This document shows, piece after piece, positions 1 to 8,379 of a stretch of DNA of 35,275 bases. Both the position numbers and the translations under genes were made by a program. Location: NCBI GenBank assembly GCA_002339085.1, contig DDDX01000006.1, forward strand, positions 1-35,275, given 5' to 3'. The number at the start of each line of letters is the position of its first letter. Position 1 is the first letter of the stretch. A model generated the notes under the pieces. That model was not told the origin of the DNA and searched no databases. It saw only the letters and a list, made by a program, of their open reading frames with translations. The stretch comes from Cellvibrionales bacterium UBA1969. Its GTDB lineage: Bacteria; Pseudomonadota; Gammaproteobacteria; Pseudomonadales; UBA7434.

Positions 1-651
1 TTCACATCAAGAACCATCGCTACGACGATTAGTCAGGGGGCAGAAATGGTGACCGAAGGGATTAACCCGGTTTTGATTGAATCGGCTGCTCGTGATAATG
101 GCGCCCCCGTAGGGCCGTTAGCAGCGATTGATGAAATCAGTCAGCAAACAGCTTATAAAAATGGCTTGCAAGCAAAAGAGGACGCCATTGCCCAAGGTAA
201 AACCTGGGAAGAGAGTCCAGTATCAAAATTGATTGATCGGATGGTGAATGAATTTGATCGTAAAGGTAAAGTGCATGGCGCTGGTTATTACGAGTATCCT
301 GAGGGGAAAAAGAAGCACATTTGGCCAGGTCTTGCTGAAGCTTATGCCAGTGAGGGCTATAATGAAATTCCCTATCAAGATATAAAAGATCGATTGTGGT
401 TTTGTCAGAGTTTGGAAGCTGTGCGCTGTTTAGAGGAGGGTGTTTTACGCAGTGTGGGCGATGCTAATATCGGTTCTATTATGGGAATTGGTTTTGCTGC
501 TCAGACTGGCGGTGTGCTTCAAGCGATTAATGCCTATGGTTTATCAGCATTCGTTGAGCGGGCTAAGGATTTAGCCAAACAATACGGCTCTGCTTTTGAG
601 CCGCCTCAATTATTGCTTGACAGGGCAAGCAGTGGCGAGCTTTTTCAGTAG
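1..651 (+). CDS. 3-hydroxyacyl-CoA dehydrogenase / multifunctional beta-oxidation protein, C-terminal part (5' end outside window)
   Basis: The reading frame is open from the first base, so this is the 3' portion of a longer gene; an internal ATG at 46 is not the start. About 216 residues are visible. They match the C-terminal helical domains of FadB/FadJ-type 3-hydroxyacyl-CoA dehydrogenases. The early stretch has EGINPVLIE followed by GAPVGPLAAIDE, the usual substrate-pocket region, and the end has GIGFAAQTGGVLQAI, an FYVERA-like AFVERA segment and a YGSAFEPPQLLLD tail typical of this family. The role would be NAD-dependent oxidation of 3-hydroxyacyl-CoA in fatty-acid beta-oxidation. Whether an N-terminal enoyl-CoA hydratase domain is present cannot be seen. 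A strong terminator follows the TAG stop, so this ends a transcription unit. Confidence 0.9.
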   Translation, partial: FTSRTIATTISQGAEMVTEGINPVLIESAARDNGAPVGPLAAIDEISQQTAYKNGLQAKEDAIAQGKTWEESPVSKLIDRMVNEFDRKGKVHGAGYYEYPEGKKKHIWPGLAEAYASEGYNEIPYQDIKDRLWFCQSLEAVRCLEEGVLRSVGDANIGSIMGIGFAAQTGGVLQAINAYGLSAFVERAKDLAKQYGSAFEPPQLLLDRASSGELFQ

Positions 652-666
652 TCTTTAGGCTGCTTC

Positions 667-693
667 AAAAACGGCCTTTGTGGCCGTTTTTTT
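667..693 (+). terminator. Rho-independent terminator after the hydroxyacyl-CoA dehydrogenase gene
   Basis: A perfect 9-bp stem, AAAACGGCC (668-676) and GGCCGTTTT (682-690), encloses a 5-nt loop and runs into seven T. It lies 16 bases after the stop codon at 651. The A-rich 5' arm could make it work on both strands, but no gene ends toward it from the right. Confidence 0.9.
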
Positions 694-756
694 GTCTAAA
701 GGATACTCATATGTTGATTTGTCGGAATATTTCATCACAATAGCCGCTCGTCTTGA

Positions 757-787
757 TTGACGGCCACACCGCCCTTGGGTTTATAAT
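757..787 (+). promoter_or_regulatory. Candidate sigma70-type promoter for the bolA operon
   Basis: TTGACG at 757-762 and a perfect TATAAT at 782-787 are separated by 19 bases, longer than the 17-base optimum. The expected start of transcription is near 794, leaving a leader of about 44 bases before the bolA ATG. Another TTG-type hexamer (TTGATT, 753-758) is too far away. Good hexamers but suboptimal spacing, so moderate confidence. Confidence 0.5.
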
Positions 788-837
788 CACAGGCCTTAAA
801 CACTGGTAACTGTAATTGCTTACTTGTCCATCGATCG

Positions 838-1182
838 ATGAAGTCAAGAGAGAGTATATTGGATACCCATCAAACCATCATTAAAAAGCTGAATGAAACT
901 TTCTCACCTTCATATCTTGAAGTGTTAAATGAGAGCGATAGGCATTCGGGCCCTAAAGATGCACAGACCCATTTTAAAATCACTATCGTGACCCCCGCTT
1001 TTGAAAAAAAACGCTCAGTTGCTCGTCACCAGTTAATCTACCAAACGCTCGCAGATGAGTTGGCTGGCGAGGTCCATGCCCTAGCTATTCATACCTTTAG
1101 CCTTGAAGAATGGGAAGTGCAGCAGTCTTCACCTGATTCACCCCATTGTCTTGGCGGTAGCCAGCACGACAAGTCGCATTGA
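838..1182 (+). CDS. bolA: BolA family transcriptional/redox regulator
   Basis: A BolA-fold protein of 114 aa. It carries the family landmarks in order: an LEVLNES segment, a THFKITIV strand, RHQLIYQTLADEL, and the HALAIHTFSLEEW signature near the C-terminus, then a short tail with SPHCLGGS. The conserved His in RHQLIY and in HALAIHT suit its known role with monothiol glutaredoxins in [2Fe-2S] handling; BolA is also a stress and morphology regulator in E. coli. The ATG at 838 has no clear Shine-Dalgarno. A TTG at 859 preceded by AGAGAG would give an N-terminus nearer the E. coli length, so the true start is open. First gene of an operon with trhO, whose GTG directly follows this stop. Confidence 0.88.
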   Translation: MKSRESILDTHQTIIKKLNETFSPSYLEVLNESDRHSGPKDAQTHFKITIVTPAFEKKRSVARHQLIYQTLADELAGEVHALAIHTFSLEEWEVQQSSPDSPHCLGGSQHDKSH

Positions 1183-2130
1183 GTGTTGAAAGCAGTGTCT
1201 AATTCACCTGTTATTGTTGCTGCGCTTTATAAGTTTGTCGCATTGCCTGACTATCGCGAATTACGAGAACCTTTGCTCGATGTCTGTTTGAATGCCGGTG
1301 TTAAAGGTACATTACTATTAGCAACTGAAGGCATCAATGGCACTATTGCTGGCAGCAGATTAGCGATTGACGAGGTGTTAGCTTATTTAAAAAGCGATGT
1401 TCGTTTTAATGATATTGATCATAAGGAATCTTTAGATTCTGAATTGCCATTTTATCGAATGAAGGTGAAATTAAAAAAAGAAATAGTAACCATGGGTCGA
1501 GAGGGCATTGATCCAAAAATGTTAGTTGGTCATTATGTCGAGCCACAAGATTGGAATGCATTAATTACTGATCCCGAGGTGACAGTTATCGATACGCGTA
1601 ACCATTATGAATGTGATATAGGCAGTTTTGAAGGCGCGATTAACCCTCGAACTACAACGTTTAAAGAAATGCCAGCTTTTGTCGATCAACAGCTTGATCC
1701 TGCCAAGCATAAAAAAGTCGCGATGTTTTGTACTGGTGGTATCCGCTGTGAAAAATCAACAGCCTATTTACTTGAGCAAGGGTTTGATGAGGTATACCAC
1801 TTAAAAGGGGGAATATTAAAATATCTTGAAGAAGTGCCTGAAGAGAAAAGTCTATGGCAAGGAGAATGTTTCGTTTTTGATAATCGGGTAGCCGTTGATC
1901 ACGATTTAAATGTGGGTTCTTATGATCAGTGCCATGGCTGCCGGCATCCCATCACCGAAGCGCAAAAAAGCAGTCCTCATTATCAACGAGGTGTTTGTTG
2001 CCCTCTGTGTTATGGTCAGCTCACTATAGATCAAAAAAAACGCTTCGCCGAACGTCAAAAGCAAATTGACTTGGCGGCCGAACGTAATGAATCTCATATA
2101 GGCGCAGCTCCGCCTAAGCGAAAAGGGTAG
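1183..2130 (+). CDS. trhO: tRNA uridine(34) hydroxylase, rhodanese-domain protein (TrhO/YceA)
   Basis: A 315-aa member of the YceA/UPF0176 family, which performs oxygen-dependent hydroxylation of U34 to 5-hydroxyuridine in tRNAs. The N-terminal domain has VAALYKFVALPDY and LATEGINGTIAG, both characteristic. The rhodanese domain follows, with VIDTRNHYE and the active loop MFCTGGIRCEKS, whose Cys183 is the expected catalytic cysteine. The C-terminus has Cys pairs (CHGC, CCPLC) that could bind a metal. The GTG start abuts the bolA stop with no spacer, implying translational coupling; a second GTG at 1195 is an alternative. It is followed after 5 bases by a GGDEF-type gene. Confidence 0.92.
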   Translation: MLKAVSNSPVIVAALYKFVALPDYRELREPLLDVCLNAGVKGTLLLATEGINGTIAGSRLAIDEVLAYLKSDVRFNDIDHKESLDSELPFYRMKVKLKKEIVTMGREGIDPKMLVGHYVEPQDWNALITDPEVTVIDTRNHYECDIGSFEGAINPRTTTFKEMPAFVDQQLDPAKHKKVAMFCTGGIRCEKSTAYLLEQGFDEVYHLKGGILKYLEEVPEEKSLWQGECFVFDNRVAVDHDLNVGSYDQCHGCRHPITEAQKSSPHYQRGVCCPLCYGQLTIDQKKRFAERQKQIDLAAERNESHIGAAPPKRKG

Positions 2131-2135
2131 TTAGT

Positions 2136-3743
2136 GTGACCCGCTCAAAAGATCGAAGCCCTTGGCGACAAAAATACCTTGAGCTGGTGCAAGAATATGA
2201 TCAGATAAAGCAGCAATTTCGAGAACGAGAAGATTTATTGCGTAGAGGTTTGAGTAAAATAACGATTGCAGCAAAAGGCCAGGATGTAGCTTTAGACGCG
2301 TGTATTGATGATTTTAGAAGGACGATTAATGAGTTAGATAATAAAGCTTTAGAGTCGCAAATAAAAAAATTAGATGATTCAATTCATTACTTTGATCGGC
2401 ATCGTGTCGAGAGAAATGTCAATCTAGCAGAAGCTCTGGTCGAGAGCTTGCAGCGTTTTCAAATATTGACTAATGCTGATAATCGACGGATAAATCAATT
2501 CACTAAGCAGTTATTAAGAGCCTCAAAGAATTCGGTCGAACCCTTCGATCTTGATTTATGGCTAGAAAAATCAAATTCAATCCAATCCTCAATAGTCGAA
2601 GATCAGTTGTCAGATGGTTTTGCTATTGAGTTAGAGCAAGATGCGTTAGCAAGTCCTAGCACAGCTATTTTTGACGAGCAACAAATAGAAAACGCTCCCC
2701 TTAGTATGAGTAGGCAGGCGACAAAAGCTCAAGCGTTGCCAGCAGAGATTGTTTCTATTTTATTGGCGATGCTAGCTGAGATGGATATTCCCGCCGAAGC
2801 TGAGCAATTTAGCGCGCCGCTCTATCATCAACTACAGAACGGTTTAGATTTCGATAATTTATCGGTTACGCTCGATCGTTTTGCGGTCACTTTAAACGCA
2901 ACATTAAGTCGAGATCACCGAGAATTTGATTCATTTTTGCAGTTACTTGATGATCAAGCTGAAGTCTTATCAACGTATTTAACCTTTAGTGAGAATAACC
3001 AAAAGTTGTCTAAGCAACAACTTGATAAATTTATTAAACAGCTTAATGCCCGCCTTGATAGCCTTGATGTTAATTTAGGTGCTGGTATTATTAATCATGA
3101 ATTACGTCATATTAGTTTTCTTTTAGAAGATTTCCGTTTAGATCAATGTGCGCTGAAATCCCAATATGAGCAGCGATTTATTGCAGCTAAATTTGCGTTA
3201 GATGAGGTTTTGTCTCGAATAGATTCAGCAGTAGTTGATGTTCACCAAAGACGCGAGAAGTTGTTGCGAGATAAATTAACCGGTTTGCCTAACAATGATG
3301 CCTATAGTCTTCGGATTCAACAAGAATTTGACCGCTGGCAACGCTATCAACGACCATTGACGATTGTAGCTGTTAATATTGATAAGTTAAAAGAATTAAA
3401 CCAGGCCTATGGTTACAACATTGGCGATCGTATCATTCAAGTTGTCGCACAAAAGCTACAAGAAAATATTCGTAAAACAGATTTTATCGCACGAGCTACA
3501 ATTTGTGATTTTGTTTTATTGTTGCCAGAGTTAAGTCGTCAGCAAGCCATTACCGTGCTTGATAAGCTGTCTAATAATCTGCGAGAGTGCGATTTTGAAT
3601 TTATCAATCAAGCAACCGTTACGCTAAGCCTAGGCGCTACTGAATTCAAAGCGGGCGATGATGTGAGTACTAGTATTAGGCGTGCCGAAAAAGCTTTGTC
3701 AATAGCATTGTCAAAGGGAGGTAACTGCTCTCATTCTTTTTGA
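2136..3743 (+). CDS. Cytoplasmic GGDEF-domain protein with degenerate active site (DgcP-like architecture)
   Basis: A 535-aa protein with no membrane segment. The N-terminal part (about 1-370) is largely helical and charged, opening with SPWRQKYLELVQEYDQ and EDLLRRGLSKI, which resembles the N-terminus of Pseudomonas DgcP-type diguanylate cyclases (recollection, not a search). A GGDEF fold covers about 378-530, starting at DKLTGLPNNDAY. The signature loop is TICDF (455-459) instead of GGDEF, and the metal-site stretch reads NID rather than DID, so cyclase activity is unlikely. An RxxD motif (R446-D449) sits exactly five residues before that loop, matching the c-di-GMP inhibitory site. Start GTG with AAAAGGG about 8 bases upstream. 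Probably a c-di-GMP receptor rather than an enzyme (inference). Co-transcribed with bolA and trhO. Confidence 0.82.
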   Translation: MTRSKDRSPWRQKYLELVQEYDQIKQQFREREDLLRRGLSKITIAAKGQDVALDACIDDFRRTINELDNKALESQIKKLDDSIHYFDRHRVERNVNLAEALVESLQRFQILTNADNRRINQFTKQLLRASKNSVEPFDLDLWLEKSNSIQSSIVEDQLSDGFAIELEQDALASPSTAIFDEQQIENAPLSMSRQATKAQALPAEIVSILLAMLAEMDIPAEAEQFSAPLYHQLQNGLDFDNLSVTLDRFAVTLNATLSRDHREFDSFLQLLDDQAEVLSTYLTFSENNQKLSKQQLDKFIKQLNARLDSLDVNLGAGIINHELRHISFLLEDFRLDQCALKSQYEQRFIAAKFALDEVLSRIDSAVVDVHQRREKLLRDKLTGLPNNDAYSLRIQQEFDRWQRYQRPLTIVAVNIDKLKELNQAYGYNIGDRIIQVVAQKLQENIRKTDFIARATICDFVLLLPELSRQQAITVLDKLSNNLRECDFEFINQATVTLSLGATEFKAGDDVSTSIRRAEKALSIALSKGGNCSHSF

Positions 3744-3762
3744 CAAAAGAGACAAGCGGCAA

Positions 3763-4653
3763 TTAGCTAGCGAGGATGTTTTCAATAGCATCAAGTTCGT
3801 TAATATCTGCTGTGCAGGGTACGAGTAATAATTCATCAGAGTTCAGCGCTTTCATGTCGGCTATGCCTTGAGCAATAGCTTCATCATCGTGCATAAAAGC
3901 ACTATCGGCCACTAAGCCGGCAATTTTTTTGCCGGTAGAGCCTGTTACGTATTCTTTAATGTAACTTTTAAGAGCCTGTTCAGGATTATCAGAGCTGCGA
4001 CTATACCAGAACCCTGCAACTTTTCTTGGTGCGCTGGTTCGCCCCGCTTTTTCCCATTCAGCATCAGCCATGGCATATATGCGCTGTATCTCATCGGCGT
4101 TGCCACTCATCGACCATGCGTATACGCCATCTGCCCATTGGGCAGCTCTAGCCATGGCCTTAGGGCCCATCACGCCAGCAAGAATAGCTGGGCCTCCGTC
4201 CTGATAGGGGCGCATACCAACAGGGTCAGCGCCTTCAACGACAGGGTTGCCTTGCCAAATACTCTTCATTGCAGCGACTTGGTCGTCCATTGTTTGGTGG
4301 CGATATTTAAAGGAAGCTCCTACGGTTTGATAATCTTTTTCGCGCCCACCAATGCCAACACAAACTTGAATACGTCCATTCGAAAGGCGATCCAGCGTTG
4401 CGATTTCTTGTGCAGCCATAGCTGTCGAATGCATGGGGAGTACGTAAAGCGAAGGCATAATTTTGACGCGCTCTGTAATTGCTGCGGCAAAGGCAAGCGT
4501 CACACGCATATCCATAACTTCTTGAGGGCCAGTAATACGCTCACCGCAACTTAAGGTCGAGAATGGACCTTGATCAGTGCGAATACACCACTCCTGAACC
4601 AATTCACGATTCAGGCCATTCTTCATATAAGGTAAACAAAATCCGATATCCAT
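3763..4653 (-). CDS. LLM-class (luciferase-like) flavin-dependent oxidoreductase
   Basis: A 296-aa single-domain protein of the bacterial luciferase-like superfamily. It begins MDIGFCLPYM, the usual first strand, and has the family segments ERVKIMPSLYVLP, AAQEIATLDRLSNGR and VGIGGREKDYQTVG, followed by a PAILAGVMGPKAMARAA-type strand and ADGVYAWSM. Such enzymes use reduced FMN or F420 in hydride transfer or monooxygenation; the cofactor cannot be told from sequence alone, and F420 is uncommon in Gammaproteobacteria. The ATG at 4653 is the natural start, with only a weak GAG upstream. It lies 37 bases downstream of the KstD-like gene on the same strand, so the two are probably one operon. Substrate unknown. 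Confidence 0.85.
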   Translation of the reverse strand: MDIGFCLPYMKNGLNRELVQEWCIRTDQGPFSTLSCGERITGPQEVMDMRVTLAFAAAITERVKIMPSLYVLPMHSTAMAAQEIATLDRLSNGRIQVCVGIGGREKDYQTVGASFKYRHQTMDDQVAAMKSIWQGNPVVEGADPVGMRPYQDGGPAILAGVMGPKAMARAAQWADGVYAWSMSGNADEIQRIYAMADAEWEKAGRTSAPRKVAGFWYSRSSDNPEQALKSYIKEYVTGSTGKKIAGLVADSAFMHDDEAIAQGIADMKALNSDELLLVPCTADINELDAIENILAS

Positions 4654-4690
4654 AAAGCGCGTCTCAATTAATTTATTTCGTAAGTAAGCT

Positions 4691-6412
4691 TCATGAGCTT
4701 TTTCCAGAAAGATGTTTTGCGGCTAGGTAACCAAATGTCATTGCTGGGCCTAAAGTCGCACCTGGCCCTGGATAGTTTGGCAATAAAGCTCGAGCAGTAT
4801 TGCCGCAGGCATAAAGCCCATCAATAGGCGAACCATCAGATTTAAGCACCTGTGCGTGTTGATTAAAGGCAACACCGCCGTGCGTGCCAAAATCACCTGG
4901 GTCTTGCTTTAAAGCATAAAAGGGCGCTTGTTCAATGGCAGCTAAGCATGGGTTTGGTGTGATAGATTGATCGCCATAGTATCGATCGTATTCATAAGAG
5001 CCGCGGCCAAATTCTTCGTCGACGCCGGTTTTGGCGAAGTTATTCATATTGGCAACGGTTTCTTTTAAGCCATCAACATCAATACCAGTTTGAGCAGCTA
5101 ACTCTTCTAGCGTGTCAGCTTTGTAGAGAAAGTCTTCATCGAACCATGCTTTAGGAAGAACCCAGTCAGGCATTAAGTTGCCGACAATGGGACCCACTAA
5201 ATAAGAATTACGAAAGCGATTATCAAATACCATGTAAGCCGGTGTGGATGGATTATCATCGCTATGGGAGTTATGCCAGTTGGTTTGATAAGCCATGTAA
5301 TTTTCAGATTCATTAGCAATTCGTTTGCCAGCTGGGTTAACCAAGACATTACCTGGCATTGATTTTTCCATGATGCTTAAGCGTGGCCGCTCTTCAGCGG
5401 GTACTTTAATGGTTGCACACCACCAAGCACCGTCCATCATTGTTAATTCAGCACCTACTTTTTCTGCCGCTTTTATGCCGTCTCCGGTATTGCCAAAGTG
5501 ACCTGCACTCCATTGGCTGTTGGTCGGTTGGGGTAAGTATTGTTCACGCATCGATTGGTTGTGTTCAAAGCCGCCACAGGCTAAAACAACGCCTTTTCTT
5601 GCTTCGATATGCAGCGTTTTTCCGTCGCGTTCTATCAACGCACCAATCACCTTGCTGTTATCATCGCTGATAAGTTCTTTCAACTCAGAATTGAGCCATA
5701 GCGGTATGTCGCGGTCTATCATGGACAGTCGTAGACGACCCACGCCGGCCATACCACAGGCCACAATTCTAGAACGTGGTGATTTAAATAACCAAGGGAT
5801 ATCGCTGATATATTGGAGCATTAGTTTAATGGCGAGTTTGATCCAACCAGGTGCGCGAGCCGCTAACGTTCCAGCCTCGACCTGATTATAAGCTACACGG
5901 TTAAACAACCACATCATATGGTGGGTATTGCGGAGTTTTTTCCAGTCTTCACCTAAGTCAGACAGATTTAATTTTGCCGGTTCCATGGAGCGGTGCCCGC
6001 CACGTGCGCCTGGCGCGTCAGAGTAGTAGTCGGGATAATAGGCCAGTGATTCATAGCGAACCCGGGTGTGATCGTGCAGAAAATCAACCATATTTGGCCC
6101 TTCTGCTAAATAGACGTCAATTAAGTCCTCTGGGACGGTGCCAGTTGGGATTACACTTGATAAATAGTTTTTGGCGTCCGCGATTGAATCTTCAGTGCCC
6201 GCTTCTAAAGCGTAGCGATTGCAAGGAATCCATACGCCACCACCTGAAATAGAGCTGGAACCACCAAACTGGTCTTCTTTCTCGATGACCAATACGTCTT
6301 TAACACCCATCTCATGACTGCAAAGAGCGGTCGTGAGCGCGCCATTTCCAGAGCCGACCACTAAAATATCGACACTTTTGTCCCAGTTGATGGTGGATGC
6401 ATTTTCTGACAT
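4691..6412 (-). CDS. FAD-dependent dehydrogenase of the 3-ketosteroid delta1-dehydrogenase / fumarate reductase flavoprotein family
   Basis: A 573-aa flavoprotein with an N-terminal Rossmann motif GSGNGA (20-25), an IEKEDQFGGSS segment that binds the FAD ribityl/phosphate, and a C-terminal FAD loop. The segment YYPDYYSDAPGARGG fits the KstD substrate domain. The C-terminus has NYPGPGATLGPAMTFGY, where Tyr547 and Gly551 occupy the positions of the catalytic Tyr and Gly known from Rhodococcus KstD1 (Tyr487, Gly491). The likely reaction is introduction of a double bond next to a ring ketone. Start ATG with AGGAAAG well placed upstream. It heads a minus-strand operon with the LLM gene and is divergent from the C-C hydrolase gene. 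True steroid activity is inference; other ring ketones are possible. Confidence 0.82.
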   Translation of the reverse strand: MSENASTINWDKSVDILVVGSGNGALTTALCSHEMGVKDVLVIEKEDQFGGSSSISGGGVWIPCNRYALEAGTEDSIADAKNYLSSVIPTGTVPEDLIDVYLAEGPNMVDFLHDHTRVRYESLAYYPDYYSDAPGARGGHRSMEPAKLNLSDLGEDWKKLRNTHHMMWLFNRVAYNQVEAGTLAARAPGWIKLAIKLMLQYISDIPWLFKSPRSRIVACGMAGVGRLRLSMIDRDIPLWLNSELKELISDDNSKVIGALIERDGKTLHIEARKGVVLACGGFEHNQSMREQYLPQPTNSQWSAGHFGNTGDGIKAAEKVGAELTMMDGAWWCATIKVPAEERPRLSIMEKSMPGNVLVNPAGKRIANESENYMAYQTNWHNSHSDDNPSTPAYMVFDNRFRNSYLVGPIVGNLMPDWVLPKAWFDEDFLYKADTLEELAAQTGIDVDGLKETVANMNNFAKTGVDEEFGRGSYEYDRYYGDQSITPNPCLAAIEQAPFYALKQDPGDFGTHGGVAFNQHAQVLKSDGSPIDGLYACGNTARALLPNYPGPGATLGPAMTFGYLAAKHLSGKSS

Positions 6413-6522
6413 GTTATTCTTTCCTGCGTATGGATTAGATTGAAATTAAGTACAGAGATATTTTACGTCACTACCCCCTCATTGTAGAGCAATGGTTAAG
6501 GGAATGTAATTGACCAAGAGGG

Positions 6523-6551
6523 TCTACCCGCAACAAATCACAGGATATAAT
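6523..6551 (+). promoter_or_regulatory. Possible promoter in the divergent region between the KstD-like and hydrolase genes
   Basis: A perfect TATAAT lies at 6546-6551, with a weak TCTACC (6523-6528) 17 bases upstream matching three of six -35 positions. It would start a transcript about 95 bases before the hydrolase ATG at 6655. The poor -35 suggests activator dependence, for example by the AraC-type protein at 11594, but no operator was identified. Confidence 0.3.
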
Positions 6552-6654
6552 TGAACTCTATCTCATGATCGGCCCACGATTATCGTGCGACTACTTTTTA
6601 ATGACGAAATGGGCAATCATTACGGTAGCACGGACTTATTTTGGAGTGTTAACT

Positions 6655-7485
6655 ATGAGCGAAATAACCACCACTAAGCCACCTGAAGGTGCATATGCGA
6701 CCCTAGCAAACGGACGAACAATTCATTACCTTGACCAAGGAGAGGGGCCGGTGCTGGTTTTTTTACATGGCAGTGGTGCAGGCGCAAGTGGCCATAGTAA
6801 TTTCAAGTTTAACTACCCCTATTTTTCTCAAGCCGGCTTTAGGGTGATTGTGCCTGACTTGATTGGCTATGGTTACTCAGATAAGCCAGATGATGTTGAG
6901 TACCCCTTGGCTTTTTTCGCAGAAAATGTTCGTCAGTTGCTTTCACATTTAGCCATTGAAGAGATTGCTTTGGTCGGTAATTCTCTCGGTGGCGCAATCG
7001 CTTTGCACTTAGCTTTAGCCGAGCCTAAGCTGATTTCGAAGTTACTCCTAATGGCGCCAGGTGGCATAGAGGATCAAGCGGCTTACGGGGCAATGCCTGG
7101 CATGCAAATCTTTTTTGATACCTTTGCCGGTAAGCCTAGCCGAGAGAACTTAGAACAGTTCCTGAGTCAGGCTTTAGTGCATAATCAAGAATTTGTCGAT
7201 GAGCAACTGATTGATGAGCGTTGGCATGTGTTTCAACAGCAAAATCCTCAAGCCGTTGCAACGATGCAGGTACCTAATATGTCGGCACGGCTATCTCAGC
7301 TGAAAATGCCTGTTATGGTGATGTGGGGACTTAACGAAAAGATTATGCCTGAAACCGGAATTAATATTTTGGCGAAAGCTATCGATGATATAAAGGTCAT
7401 TTTAGTGTCTAATTGCGGGCATTGGGTGATGGTTGAGCATGCTGACTTCTTCAATCGCACCTTGGAAGACTTTTTAGAGCATTAG
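6655..7485 (+). CDS. Alpha/beta-hydrolase of the meta-cleavage product (C-C bond) hydrolase family
   Basis: A 276-aa alpha/beta-hydrolase like BphD, MhpC and HsaD. The oxyanion region is FLHGSGAGASGHSNF, the nucleophile elbow is GNSLGG with Ser110, and the catalytic His256 is in CGHWVMVEHADFF, a signature of this C-C hydrolase group. At the usual catalytic Asp position (WGxxD) this protein has WGLNE, that is Glu228, an unusual conservative change. These enzymes hydrolyse vinylogous 1,5-diketones from ring cleavage. The frame is open further upstream, to 6565, but ATG 6655 has GGAG at 6643-6646 with 8-base spacing and matches family length. It is followed after 43 bases by the hydratase of the next pathway step. 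Confidence 0.85.
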   Translation: MSEITTTKPPEGAYATLANGRTIHYLDQGEGPVLVFLHGSGAGASGHSNFKFNYPYFSQAGFRVIVPDLIGYGYSDKPDDVEYPLAFFAENVRQLLSHLAIEEIALVGNSLGGAIALHLALAEPKLISKLLLMAPGGIEDQAAYGAMPGMQIFFDTFAGKPSRENLEQFLSQALVHNQEFVDEQLIDERWHVFQQQNPQAVATMQVPNMSARLSQLKMPVMVMWGLNEKIMPETGINILAKAIDDIKVILVSNCGHWVMVEHADFFNRTLEDFLEH

Positions 7486-7528
7486 TTTTAATACTTAGCA
7501 TTGATTTTAATTGAAAAAGACATTCATT

Positions 7529-8317
7529 ATGAAAAAAGAACAGCAAGAATTCCATGGTGACGCGCTTTATCGTGCCTTACGTGAGCAGACAACCTTGGCA
7601 CCTCTGACCGACCGCGAAGCCGATATTACAATTGATGATGCCTACTATATTTCACTGCGCATGTTAGAGAACCGCTTGGCAGATGGCGAAGTGGTGGTGG
7701 GTAAAAAGATCGGCGTCACCAGTGCAGCGGTTCAAGAAATGTTAGGAGTTTTTCAGCCTGACTTTGGCTTTTTGACTGATGTTATGCAGTATGAAAATAA
7801 TGCAACCGTATCGATTTCAGGCACAATGATACAGCCGCGAGCGGAAGGTGAAATAGGTTTTCGATTGAAGCGCGATCTAGTGGGTCCGGGCATTACTGAG
7901 CAAGATGTATTGGACGCGACTGAATCAATTATGCCTTGCTTTGAAATTGTCGATTCGCGCATTGATGATTGGAAGATTAAAATTCAAGATACTGTGGCCG
8001 ATAATGCATCTTGCGGTGTATTTGTATTAGGCGATCACGAATACGACCCTAATGATTTTGATTTGCCTAATTTATCCATGAAAGTATATAAAAATGACCA
8101 GCTTATCAGTGAAGGAAAAGGTTCGGCGGTACAGGGCAATCCACTTACCGCTGTCGCTTGGTTAGCCAATACACTGGGCCAATATGATATTCCGTTTAAA
8201 GCGGGTGAGGTGATTCTTTCAGGTTCATTGGTGCCGTTAGAGCCTGTAGTAGCCGGCGACAAAATGCATTTAGTCATTGATGGCTTTGGTGAAGCGACAG
8301 TTAGCTTTAGCGAATAA
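7529..8317 (+). CDS. 2-keto-4-pentenoate hydratase family protein (MhpD/HsaE/TesE-like)
   Basis: A 262-aa member of the hydratase/decarboxylase family that adds water to 2-hydroxypenta-2,4-dienoate-type products. The metal-binding motif EGEIGF gives Glu106 and Glu108, and Glu139 in CFEIVDSR supplies the third ligand, the same numbering as reported for E. coli MhpD. Other family features are GKKIGVTS near the N-terminus, NPLTAVAWLANTL and a final GEVILSGSLVP. ATG 7529 is preferred to an upstream TTG (7511); AAAAAGA lies about 8 bases before it. Its position right after a C-C hydrolase supports consecutive steps of a meta-cleavage-type lower pathway. The exact side chain on the substrate cannot be deduced. 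Confidence 0.88.
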   Translation: MKKEQQEFHGDALYRALREQTTLAPLTDREADITIDDAYYISLRMLENRLADGEVVVGKKIGVTSAAVQEMLGVFQPDFGFLTDVMQYENNATVSISGTMIQPRAEGEIGFRLKRDLVGPGITEQDVLDATESIMPCFEIVDSRIDDWKIKIQDTVADNASCGVFVLGDHEYDPNDFDLPNLSMKVYKNDQLISEGKGSAVQGNPLTAVAWLANTLGQYDIPFKAGEVILSGSLVPLEPVVAGDKMHLVIDGFGEATVSFSE

Positions 8318-8379
8318 TTTAACGCTTAATCTAGGCTGAGCTATTTAAAATCAACAGTAATAACAGGAGTCGAACCGTT

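Noticed and set aside
4138..4554. Plus-strand open frame of 138 codons inside the minus-strand LLM gene
   Set aside because: It is antisense to a well-supported gene, has no ribosome site, and its product has no recognisable domain; the same applies to other frames opposite the KstD-like, guaB and kinase genes.
6510..6551. TTGACC (6510-6515) as -35 partner of TATAAT at 6546
   Set aside because: The spacing of 30 bases is far outside the 15-19 range for sigma70 promoters.
6565..6654. N-terminal extension of the C-C hydrolase
   Set aside because: The downstream ATG 6655 has a strong GGAG at ideal distance and family-typical N-terminus.
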